From NCBI GenBank assembly GCA_035236585.1, contig CP141139.1, forward strand, positions 51,529,217 to 51,593,216: DNA of 64,000 nt. The letters run 5' to 3'. The stretch is from Warburgia ugandensis (taxonomy: Eukaryota > Streptophyta > Magnoliopsida > Canellales > Canellaceae). Below the pieces are notes generated by a model, which was not told the origin of the DNA, did not search any database, and saw nothing but the letters and a program-made list of their open reading frames with translations. The first letter of the stretch is position 1. Every line of letters starts with the position of its first letter. Position numbers and translations under genes: made by a program. Shown here one piece after another: positions 12,598-23,632 of this stretch.

Positions 12598-12954
12598 TTT
12601 ATGTGCATGCTTCAAGTGTCTCCTTTGTGTGAGATTCAATTGTAACTAACCTAAGATAAAACACAAGTATATAAGCATGAAAGGAACAACTAAAAACCAT
12701 GAAAAACTAATTACAAGGGTGATGCACACCCTCCATGGGGAGTGTGCACCCTACTTAGAACTACTTACAATCCCCAAAATCAACTTCTAATCTATCTTCA
12801 ATCATCCAAATATCAAGCAACAATGAACATGCATATGAAATGGATAGGGAAATTTTAAGGAGACAGATGGCAACATACTTAGTTTAAGAACTATGCACAC
12901 ACACGCGTGCGCACACACACTTTCACTTCATGAAATGGATAGGAAAATTTAAGC

Positions 12955-12956
<2 letters not shown>

Positions 12957-12996
<40 letters not shown>
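12957..12996. repeat. (AC)20 microsatellite
   Basis: This is a perfect AC tract of 40 bases. An interrupted AC/GC tract occurs just upstream at about 12895-12920. The rest of 12600-13908 is AT-rich and shows no recognised gene. Confidence 0.95.
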
Positions 12997-12998
<2 letters not shown>

Positions 12999-13908
12999 CC
13001 CACCTCATAATTTAATCATCTTATTTTACTTATTCTTTTATTACTATAGTTTTTGTACTTCTTTGGTTATCACATTTCTTTAGTTTTATAGGAGTGTTTC
13101 TACAATATTTTGTGGTGCAAGTAAACTTTGGAAGCTTAGGGTCAATCAAATACATATAATCATTTAGAATTAAGAAGTTCAACCCTTAAGAAATCTTATA
13201 AATGACCATTAGCAACCTATGTTCACAGACTTAGTGTAAGATGCATCTTTCCCATTAAGAGATGTAAACTCAAGGCAATGGACTTAAAGATTAGTGAAAG
13301 GTCTATGGGATTTGTAGCCCATTTACAAATATCTATATTAAGTAAGCTTATGTTTTCATTCATTCGTAATCTGCTTTGCTTGTAGTTTATTTGCCACATA
13401 AGTTAGATATTGTATGTTTATGTGAATGGATGGAGATAGAGTCTCCTTTATTTTTTTTTATTTTTTTACTTAAACTATGTTTATTAAGGACATCACGTTT
13501 GCATGAGTAAAATGCGTAAGTAGGGAAAACATAGGAGACCTTGCCGAATTTTTTGGTAGAAATGTTGGGATAATTTCTCTAAAAATCTTGATTTTTAGAA
13601 AAAAAACAAGACACTCTAGATTTTTAAATGCCAATCCACCTAACCATGTTTAAGAATAAAAGATGGGTGTGTGTATGTGCTTGAGGACAAGTGGTAACTA
13701 AATTCTTAAGAATGAGGTGGTCCTAGTACACACTTAATCACTTTTATAAGAATGACTTATAACTCATTTTTAGAAATGGGCATGAACAACACGCAACAAG
13801 ACATACATGTAGGCTTACTAGTAAATGCTTTAAGATGTATCTCTTAATTGTCGAATGGTAGTCGTAGTTGCTTACATAAAGCTAAATTATTTTAGTCATG
13901 TTTATATG

Positions 13909-16900
13909 TGTAATAACCCCAATTTTTGTAAATTGATTGAGAAAAATCAATAAAGTTTGAGTTTCAGATATTTCGGGTTGAAATATTAGGGTTATTTAAA
14001 ATATACTTTTTATAAAAGTATAATCAAATCAGAAGACATGTAAAATTAAAATTAAACTTAGCAAACCCTTCAAAATGATTGTAAGCACGACAAATTTCAA
14101 ATTCGGATGAGAAATCTTTAAGTTTCTTCATTGAGAATCATCAAAATTTAGAATGTATTGAGAAATACGAATCCAACTCCACTAAGTACACTCAAATCCG
14201 AGATCATAGGAATAAAACCCAAAATTTTATGCATAAAGGGCAAAACGGTCTTTTTACACCATGTGAGGCCCACATGGGGCCCACAAGGGACCCAACAACC
14301 AATTTTATCAGCAGACCACGTGAATCATGGGTCAACAAACATCAGCTGGTCATGGGGAAGAAAAATTAGGCATGGGAGCATTGAAGACTTTCATGCCATT
14401 TAATAATAAAAAAAATAAAATATTATAATGATGGAAAAAGACCCAAAATGCCTACAAATACAACCCAAAAACTCATCCAAAACTCCTCATAAAATCCCCA
14501 CGAAATTCTCTTCACTCACCCTAAAAAATTAGAATTAGATCCCTCCCCCAAAACCCAAAATTTCCAAGAGATAGATCTCTTTTTAACTTGTTTTTCTTTT
14601 TAGATTGGAACAAGATACCTAAAATCAATTAGGCACTCTGTTTTAGTTCTAATTTGATCAATTCCACTATCCAAAACTTCCCAACATATCTATTCTACAA
14701 AACCCCCAAAGAAATTTTAAGATCCAACGGTTCAAACACCGGATATTTGCAAGAAAGGTGGATTTTAGGCCATATCTTCATCAACAAGGTATTTTTTTAA
14801 ATTGGGCATATAACCGAGGTTTTCTCTCCAATCAGGTAGGTGGAAATCCTTTTCATAGATGTTTAGTATTGTTTTATGTAATTTTTATTTTTCTGTAATT
14901 TATTTTGGTAATAAAAAGGTAAAAATAAAGTAAACAACAGAACCCTTAATTCATGATGATGGAGTGCTCAGATGAAAAATATGACTCCACCAATCAATCC
15001 AGAAGGATCCAAAACCCCTAGGGTAGAATTTTAAGAAAGATCTGAGAAGTTTTGGTCCCTCAATTGAGAAGGGATTGATTGGACAGTCCAAACGGACTGT
15101 CCGATCTCCAGATCGGATGGACGACGTCCCACGCACTTCCATGGACGCCCCATACGGGTACTTCGACATTTCCGCGTAGTGGATGCACCTGACTCTTTCC
15201 GCCAGGCTTGGTTTTCCGCCCGAACGATTTGGGCCGTCCGTTCCTGGGCCTAGATCAAATACAGGCCCTAGGAAGACTGTAAACTTCCAGGTCCAATTTC
15301 AGAGTCATCTGAACTCCAAATTGAGATCAGAAAGAAGCTATGGAAAGCTTGAAACCTCTATTTTCTTATGAAATGATAAAATAGACATGTTATTCAGTAA
15401 AAACTTTCTGTATTAAAGAAATAAGTTTCCAATTACCTAGATCTAAGATGATCAGATCTTAAAAATATGTTTTAATAATGATATACTATTGAAATAAAGT
15501 AATATCTATGGTTTAATTAGATATATATGAGATATATTAAGGGATCTATCCTTCATGGTAGAAAAACCCTAAAAATACAAAGGGATGCACTTGATCAATG
15601 AGATCAAGTGTGATCAGATCCTTGGGATGAACATAATAAATGTTTATATGATGAAATCCAAGGAAATTATGAATGGATTATGACAAAAATAGATCAATAT
15701 GATATTTTGACCTTAATAGAGAAAATTCCCCAAATACAACTAAAATCCTTAATCAAAGGAAAAGATCTAAGATCAAATGGTTGGATCATAAGTAAAGGTT
15801 TCTAAAAATGTAAATGTAATTAGTTTCATTTTATATTATTATGTTATAAAGCATTCTAGTATAACATTTAGAGTTTAGCATGATATGTGTTTCACTGTTA
15901 TCATAAGGTGCTAGATTTAATTTAAGTACCTTGCCTCATTTTCATTGAATGTTAAATTATTTAGTTTTATGCTTTGAATTTATAATTCATTTATGGTTTA
16001 ATGTTATTAGTAGATTTACTTGTTATGAGATAAAGAGCATAAAACATCAAAAATGTATTCTAATGAGAAAGTAGAGTTTCATGACACAAATAAGAATGGA
16101 GTACTTTGGACTTAATTAGTAAGGGCTATAGTTAATAGGACAATATAAGGATTATCAAATCCTTGGCCCAAATTAGGAAAAGAATAATAAACCCCATGAA
16201 TGACATTATAAATATTCATGGACTTAATTAAAATCCATTAGAAAGAGTACTTAGGGTAAACATGCTTATAGGAACCTTATGAAAGGTTGAGCTATGGTCA
16301 TTCTAGTGAATGATGAACATAGTGGTTAAGGGGGTTATCTAATAGAGCCTCGCTCTTCCCCTACCTTCTGTTGACGTCTGTGAGGTCTAAACACCTCCTT
16401 ACATGAGGATTGAAGTAACCACTTTGTGTTCACCCATTTAGCTAGTAAGCCTTAGCCAATTGGAAATAATAGGAGTAGTTTAGATTTAGGCTTGAATAAG
16501 CTACCTTTAACCAGCACATTAACTGGTTGAATAATAATAATAAGAGCATAAAAGGTTAGTAAATTACCTAACCCTAATAAAAATAGTAAGATAAGGATGA
16601 TCAAACAAGATCCATTAGATCTTGGATGATCAAGAACAATAAGAATAAGAACACTATATTGTACTTAGTATGCATGTTTATTAGTATACTTATTATAGTT
16701 CATTAGATTAGATAATCCAAACCCTTGATCAAAGATGATTCAAGGAAGAAAACCAAGGTCATTCTCCATAGGGATGATCCAAGAACTAAACTTAGATCAA
16801 AGAAGAATTAGATGATAGAAGATCTAGGACCTTGATCTTTATCAACATGTGTAGATTGTCAATCAAAGGATCTATGAAAGATCAAGATCAAGAAGATGAA

Positions 16901-18390
16901 CATATAAAGACTTAGAGATAGAAAAATACTTAGATATGAATGATCTAAAGATCATTCTAAACATCAGATCTAGTGATCAATAGGATTGTTCATAATTTAT
17001 ATATTGACAATATGTATGGATGTACAGATTACATACATCAGTCAGGATCATGGAAGATTGGGGAAAAGAGATCAATCCTTAAAGGTAGGAGGATTTGATG
17101 AATGCATACATGATTGTACTCATGATCTTATGTTGACAAGAGTAATGATAATACTTGTACTAAATCTCTTGGAAACCTTATGATCCAACCAAACACATAT
17201 AAGATGGTTAAGGACTAAACTATAATGAATAGGGAACTAGAAAATATTTCAGCCCTAAGTAAATAGACATATGGTCTGATATATATATGAAATCTACTTT
17301 ACATACAAGCTTGGAGGCTTGTGAGTTTGTTTTAATAGGCATAAGCCTAGGGGAATGTTATTGCTAGAGGAGTTATGAGGGTTTGGCCACCTGCTCCTTG
17401 AAATTTGATGATATGATGATACCTTGCCCAATGAGAGGCTAAAAGTCAGGTGGTGGCAATTATGGGAAGGCTGCCATTGTGAAAGTCTTGCCCCCCCATA
17501 TGGGCAGTGATATAATATTTTCCACCGTGGTATCAGTGGTGAATAGGGCAGTTATCCGAGCGCGCTAGTACGAATCAGACTGCAGCATAGCAACCTTTCT
17601 GATTATTTTGCACTATAATGCATATGAGAATAGGCATAGTGAAATGCATTATGTTATAGCATAATGAAATGCTAGGTAATTGTATATTACCAATATTTCC
17701 CAAGAAGGGAAATTCCCAGTATAAGATTAGCAGTAATACTAAATTCTCAAAATGAAGAGAATTGATCAGCTTAGTTGGGAATGATATTTGACTATTTTCA
17801 CGAATTTTACTCGTTTACCCATGAAGGGTATGTATGTATATAGATATACATAACTTATAAAGTAAAGAGTATGTTTAAGGATAATGAGATTATGAAGTAT
17901 TGGAATTACACTGTCAATGTTATGTTTCTTGAATCCCCTACCAAGCATTGCTTGCTGAGATATTGTACTTGTTGCAATATCTCATATACAAAGAAGGAGA
18001 GTTAGGAGCTGAAGACTGTAGAAGACCTGAAGAGAATAATCTTCAAGGTATACCCTTGAAGACATGTATTTTTCTTTTTTGAGAGTTTTATTGTATGGTG
18101 AGCTTGAGTTTTAGATTATGTAATTTGGACAAGTATTGTACTAGATTTGACTGTATTGTGAACCACTGGATGGATCCTAGAGTTTAATAAAAGTATATTC
18201 CTTCAATGGAATTTTATTTTGTACACAAATTGTACTTATGTTATGTATGAAGTGGTGACTTGGGTTTTCAAAACAAGTTCTAAAGAAAAGAATTTCCACT
18301 GCTTTGTTTTGCGAAAAAAATTTACACTCTTAAGGGCCCTGCCTTTCAAAATACATTACAAAACGTGTTACAAAAACCTGGGTCGTCACA
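13909..18390 (+). mobile_element. Solo LTR, large gypsy (Tekay/Del-like) type, inside the CACTA element
   Basis: It begins TGTAATAACCCCAATTTTTG and ends CTGGGTCGTCACA, with a perfect 5-bp target duplication ATATG (13904-13908 and 18391-18395). At 4482 bp it is long for an LTR but within the range of the Tekay/Del lineage. It shares start, end, GC-rich block (about 15100-15250), a donor-like CAGGTAGGTGG at 14834 and a hairpin at 17956-17984 with the other large LTRs of the window. No internal coding region or second LTR is seen. It lies upstream of the first recognised exon of CACTA gene 2. Confidence 0.75.
17956..17984 (+). other. Conserved hairpin near the LTR 3' end
   Basis: TGAGATATTG (17956-17965) and CAATATCTCA (17975-17984) are perfect inverted repeats. 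They follow ACCAAGCATTGCTTGC. Compared with the hairpin at 6649-6681, the two differing base pairs in the stem are changed on both arms. Confidence 0.6.
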
Positions 18391-18726
18391 ATATGAGTGA
18401 AAATGAATGTGTTTATAGATGTGATATGTGATGCCTAGAATCATGAAAGTTTACATTGCTTTACTTATATCCTGATTTACTTATAATCATCCAAGTTAAC
18501 ATTTGCTTTACTTATAATCATACAAATTAGTTTCTAAGTTTAGTTTTAGGAAAGTTTAATTTTAGAAATATCTATTCTTTAAAAAATTTCTATTTTTATG
18601 CATGTTTTATCTGATTTGCTTTTGGTTTTTTTGCGCAATGTCATGTCAATTTAATTTCTTTAAATGAATTACATGGCCTTTTTTTTATGTCATTGTTCTA
18701 ATATCATTGTGTTCTTCTTTTGTAGT

Positions 18727-21700
18727 AATGATGGAATGAGAAGAACATCAAACTGAGATTACGACCACAATGAAGAGCATGAACAAGAGGCCAACATGAG
18801 CACTACTCCAAAAACAAGGATAGAGGGTGAACAACAATGTAAAAGGCTGCCAAGAGAAAGTCTAAGGGAATCAAAGAAACTATCTAATACATTAGCAAAA
18901 GGCAAGAGATTGGTGAGAGTCACCAGCTTATAGTAGTTTCCTTTACAATATAGTAAGAAGCATGGTCCTATCACATATGAGGATTGGAGACTTGTGCCAT
19001 CCTCGACAAATAATTCAATATGGGAAATGGTGAATGTATGTAAACCTTAAGTACATCTAACTTACCTTATTTTTCAAATATAGTAATTTACTATGTTCTT
19101 TGCAGACTGCCTTTGACATGCCTGATGATAAGAAGATCCGTGCTTTACAAGAGGTTAGTAAGCAATGGAGAAAATGGAAGAACTTCCTTATTCACAATTA
19201 CATAGCTCCAAATGTTAATGATCCATTAAGGCTATACACGGTGCTTGCCATTTACTCCGATGTCATTGACCAGGAGGTTTGGAATACATTTTTATAGAAC
19301 TGCACCTTTACAGAATTTGAGGTATGTGCAGAATCGATGTTTCATTTAATTAATTACATGTAACATCTAATTATTTCACTTGATCACACATGTACAAATG
19401 TGCAGGCGAAGAGTGCAAGGGGAAGAAAGGTGCATGAAACAAATATGTAGTACCACTTGTCCAATTTGGGCTATGCTCATTTAGAAGAGCATGGAGTAAG
19501 CACCTGTGACAATTTAATGCTACTATAGTTATATACATGTTGTTATCTAACTACAGTGTCTTTGCTTGACAACAAAAGAAAGCTGGGACTACGGAACCCA
19601 TTGATCTCTCCATCCTTTAGAAGGTGGCACATTTGGTGGGCCATACTAGTAACAAGTTCTCAAATGAAAGTACTACACAAATTACTTCTCGAGTAGTAAG
19701 TGGTTCCTCCTGTCTATAAATTTTATACAATTAATTAGATGACATGATCATGCCTTTCTAATTAAATTTTGTAGGACATTCTTACCTAAGAAAGCACAAC
19801 TACAGGAACTCTAAGCAGCATAGATGCCAATGAGGACATCCTGTATAGGGCGGTGGGCAATAAGAAGGACCACCGGACATGGTTCACGGTGTTGTTCCTT
19901 CTAAATTCTTTGGTAAAGGACGTTTACCTAAAGTTCAAGATGATGAGGATGCTTACAATGACTCATTGAGAAAATAATGACTGATATATTTAATTAGTTC
20001 CATGAGGCAAGTTTGATGATTGTTACTCCATATCTTGCACATAATTCTCACAGTATCCCTATACCTTCATCAAATGCAACCTGCAATTCCTTAACTAAAG
20101 AAGATAATGAAGGACATCTGATGCCCCTCAAAAAGGAAATTCCCGCCTAAGAGGTATATTTTTAGACATAATTGGAAATTTATATTATCCTTCTATTATA
20201 ATTCCCTATCTCAATGTCTTTATTGTATATTTGATTTACAGGTGGGTCAATGCCTGTTGGCCCTAGATTCCCATAAAAACATCATGGCAGTTGGTTCATG
20301 CTATGAGCATGAATCAAACATTTTGAACGGAATTAGTATGCCACCAAATACTAAGCAAGTGTTCATTATCATGACTTTGAATGTTAATCCCTACCTACAA
20401 TTCCCATTAGAAATGAAAAAGTTATAACCATTGGGCAAGCAGTTGCATATCATGTCGCTTAATTAGAGGCACTAGTCATTCCTATAGAGTCTATGGTATG
20501 TATCTTATCATACTATCTTCCTCATCAATATTATTTAACTAGACCTCAATTAATTATTTTATAACTTTATATGGTTTATCATTAACAACATGCGGCACTT
20601 AGGTTGCCCGCTTTTATAATATCACTTATTACTACTACACCAATGGAATAGGTATTTGTATACATCTTTATTTTTTTTTCATCATGAATTAGGTCCTCTT
20701 TATTGATTGATATTATTTAGCTAATTTTTTTTTTACATCTTTTACAATACCCATCCAAGGAGCATCTAGAAGTCCCACATAACATGCCTCAATCCTTATG
20801 ATTAATCTATGGTCTCATCAACAATCATATGGTAATCAACCCTGTACGAATCAAGTAAGGAGTGCTTGCCGAGGACATTGTTGAAGTGCCACTTATGACA
20901 AAGGACCTATTATGAGTATGCCTATGGGCTCAACTCGAGCACCTTCATATTGTCTCCTAGATGGGGTATATGTACATACTTTCTTATAAAATATTTGACA
21001 TTTAAAGACTATATTTTCATGGTATAATTAATAGATATTTCTTTTATGCAGCTTCTTGAATGATGCGACTAGTCTTTTTGAGGGTGAGGGTACACTTTAC
21101 CAATTCCTTGACCCTGACATCATTTTTGGAGCAGCGGAGCAAGGGTTGATAGATAGGCGTGTTTAGGATATTTTACCAGGCTTCTTTCACTGCTATCAAG
21201 GACATGGCTTAATGATTCCTTGCAATAGCAAGTAAGTTTTAATTTACTTATTTTCTTGCCAACTTATTATATACTTAGGGATTGTCAACCTCCATTATAA
21301 TTCATATGATTATCTATGTAGGTCTCATTGGATGCTACTTGTTTTGGATGTGCATGGTGGGCATGATTTCTTTTTTAATTATTGTGGATCACACATCTGT
21401 CTTGCCCTCATTGAAATTATAAATAAGTAATTTTTTTTTTTTATGTGTTATGTGTAGATAATTAATTTGATATTCATCTATAATGTATAGAAAATTTAAA
21501 TTTGTAGAGTTTGGTTTGAATAAGCTAATATCACCGAGACTGTATAACTAACAAAAGTCACTTAGAAGAATGTTAAGGTATAGGAAACAATTAATTACTC
21601 GAAGTTAACACAAAATAAACCTATAATATTACAAATGATATTTTTGGGTTCTTTTTGTTTTCCTTGATGCACAATGCCCCAAACAACAGTCTGATTGGGA

Positions 21701-21965
21701 GTGCGGGTACTATGTCCTAAGATACGTGAGGATCCTCATATTCGATAGTATTCTTGTCTTCCATTTAAAAAAAGGTAGAACACTTTTTACTTTTCATATT
21801 CTTATATATTTTTTTATAGTTTTTATGGATCTAGCTAAAAAGTGTGGGCCTAATTAAATATGTTGTATTTTAGGTTGTTGTGCTTTTTGAGTGAGCCAAC
21901 AAGAAGAGTTACTCTATAGTAAATCTCAATGAAGTATGAATTGAATGAGCGAAGTATGTAATGAG
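18727..21965 (+). pseudogene. CACTA gene 2: TNPA-like plant transposase joined to an Ulp1-type cysteine protease, decayed
   Basis: The gene has many small exons with clear splice sites. The first part (to 19035) reads KKHGPITYEDWRLVPSS. The next exon (19106-19321) reads TAFDMPDDKKIRALQEVSKQWRKWKNFL, and the exon at 19406-19495 reads YHLSNLGYAHLEEHG. These match the plant transposase family of Ptta/En/Spm elements (TNPA side), which binds the subterminal repeats. Exons at 19579-19695 and from 19775 follow, then QCLLALDSHKNIMAVG from 20242. The C-terminal part is a C48 (Ulp1/SENP) protease: exon from 21052, the SHWMLLVLD strand with the catalytic His at 21326-21328, and QQSDWECGYYVLRY with the catalytic Cys at 21702-21704. 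It ends near SYSIVNLNEV at about 21915-21950. Several stops interrupt the exons, so no full protein is made now. Protease domains of this kind are known in other plant CACTA and Mutator elements; what they cut is not established here. Confidence 0.8.
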
Positions 21966-22412
21966 TTTCAATTAGATCACTTGGAGTAACTACATGAACC
22001 TGAAATACATAATAAAGTGTTTTATTCATTCACTTGTATGTATTCCTTTAGATTTATTATTTTCTTTGAAATACATATGTATGTATTTTAAGAGATGAAT
22101 GAGTGAAAATTTGGAGTGTGGGAATAAATGAGTATGGATGAAGTGAATTTGGAGCTTGTACATGAAGTGAATATGTGGCAGTTGGTTTTCAATATATTCA
22201 TTGAATTATATAACTTTTATGAGATGATGAATAAGAGGGTTACTTAGAGTGTGAAAGTAAATGCAAATGTGTATGGATTTACAAATGAAGTGAATGTGGA
22301 CGTTATAGAGAATGCATGTATTGTAGTTTCTTTAATAAATTATTTTCAAGGTTGATGTGGATGGAAAATGATGAGTTTGGATGTTTTGTATCTATTATGG
22401 ATGTATTAGGTG

Positions 22413-22930
22413 TTATATTGTAAGACAATTTGGTGTATCAAGAAAGATGTGGATGCATGTTGTATTGGATGTTTGGTTTTTCTTATTTATAAAGATTGTT
22501 TGAAGCATTAGGTTTATAGAATGTTTGTTATTCAATGTATACATAGGTGGTAGTGCGTTAAGAAAGATGTAGATGCATTGTAGTGGATATTGATTTTTCA
22601 TGTTTATAGAGATTGAAGTATTAGGTATATATGATATTTGGTTTTTCATGTTTATAAAGATTGTTTGAAGTATCAAGTGTATAGAATGTTTGTTATTCAA
22701 TGCATACACATGTGCTAGTGTATCAAGAAAGATGTGGATGCATTGTAGTGGATGTTGGTTTTTCATGTTTGTAGAGATTGAAGTATGAGGTGTATATGAT
22801 GTTTGTTATTGACTATATATAGGTGGTATTGTATCGAGAAATGCATGTTGTATTGGAATATGTTTTGAATATTTATAAAGATTGTTTGAAGTATCAAGTG
22901 TACATAGGATTTTTGTTATTCAATTGTATA
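22413..22930. repeat. Degenerate tandem repeat next to the right CACTA array
   Basis: Units containing TCAAGAAAGATGTGGATGCA, TTTATAAAGATTGTTTGAAG and AATGTTTGTTATTCAATG recur three to four times at irregular spacing of roughly 110-220 bases. The open frame on the minus strand here repeats with the DNA and is unlikely to be a gene. About 21966-22412 is AT-rich and holds nothing recognised. Confidence 0.65.
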
Positions 22931-22974
22931 TAAGTGGTAGTGCTTGGATATAAAATTGAAAGAAAAAAAAAAGA

Positions 22975-23604
22975 CTTTTAAAGTCATTTAACCCTAAATG
23001 ACTTCAAAAGTATAGACTTTTAAAACCATTTAGGGCTAAGTGACTTCAAAAGTCTCAACTTTTGAAGTCATTTAGGTTAAGCAACTTCAAAAGTTGTGAC
23101 TTTTGAAGTCGTCTAGGGATAAGTGACTTCAAAAGATGTCACTTTTGAAATAGTTTAGGCTAAGTGACTTCAAAAGTTGTGACTTTTGAAGTCAATTAGG
23201 GATAAGAGACTTTAAAAGATGTGACTTTTGAAGTCATGTATAGATAAGCAACTTCAAAATCCATCAAAAAGTTGGGCTTTTGAAATCGCTTAGATAAAAA
23301 TGACTTCAAAAGTTGGTGACTTTTGAAGTCATTTAGTATAAGTGACTTTAAAAGTCCATAAAACAAGTTAGGCCTTTGAAGTCGCTTAGATAAAAATGAC
23401 TTCAAAAGTCACCAACTTTTGAAGTTGTTTAGGCTAAGTGACTTCAAAAGTCACATACATTTGAAATCGCTTAGACTAAGTGACTTCAAAAGTACTTGAT
23501 TTTTAAAGTCATTTATCTAAATGACTTAAAAATTTGTTGACTTTCCAAGTCAACTAGATAGAAGTCGCTTATTAAGAGACTTCAATCGATTATCCTTTTT
23601 AATT
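22975..23604. repeat. Right subterminal array of alternating inverted repeats (CACTA)
   Basis: About 14 forward half-sites (consensus ACTTTTGAAGTCRTTTAG) alternate with about as many complements (TAAGTGACTTCAAAAGT), a head-to-head pair about every 45 bases. Each pair could form a hairpin with a stem of 12-18 bp. The array ends directly at the terminal inverted repeat. By analogy with Spm it should be the binding region for the product of gene 2. Confidence 0.9.
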
Positions 23605-23632
23605 GACTTTAAAAGCCCCCTGTCTAGTTGTG
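23605..23632 (-). repeat. Right terminal inverted repeat of the CACTA element
   Basis: The complement reads CACAACTAGACAGGGGGCTT and pairs with the left end. It is followed by GTA (23633-23635), the second copy of the target duplication. The fourth base differs from the canonical CACTA. Confidence 0.85.

Larger units (their letters stand above)
2052..23632 (+). mobile_element. CACTA (En/Spm) DNA transposon, 21.6 kb, with nested LTR insertions
   Basis: The left end begins CACTACTATACATGAGGCTT. The complement of the right end begins CACAACTAGACAGGGGGCTT. The two agree at most of about 24 positions and form the terminal inverted repeats. A 3-bp GTA target duplication (2049-2051 and 23633-23635) flanks them, as expected for CACTA elements. 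Long arrays of alternating inverted repeats follow each terminus. Inside are two plus-strand genes: a TNP2-like transposase and a TNPA-like gene with an Ulp1-type protease domain. Without the two nested LTRs (3092 and 4482 bp) the element would be about 14 kb, a normal size for an autonomous CACTA element. Both genes carry stops, so this copy is not autonomous now. The right terminus has CACAA instead of CACTA. Confidence 0.9.

Noticed and set aside
22413-22766. 117-codon minus-strand frame with internal repeats
   Set aside because: The peptide repeats only because the DNA is a tandem repeat. No known domain, and it lies in the 3' part of a transposon.
22975-23604. Possible CRISPR-like array
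   Set aside because: Repeats alternate in orientation with short irregular gaps, the DNA is plant nuclear, and the array abuts a CACTA terminus.
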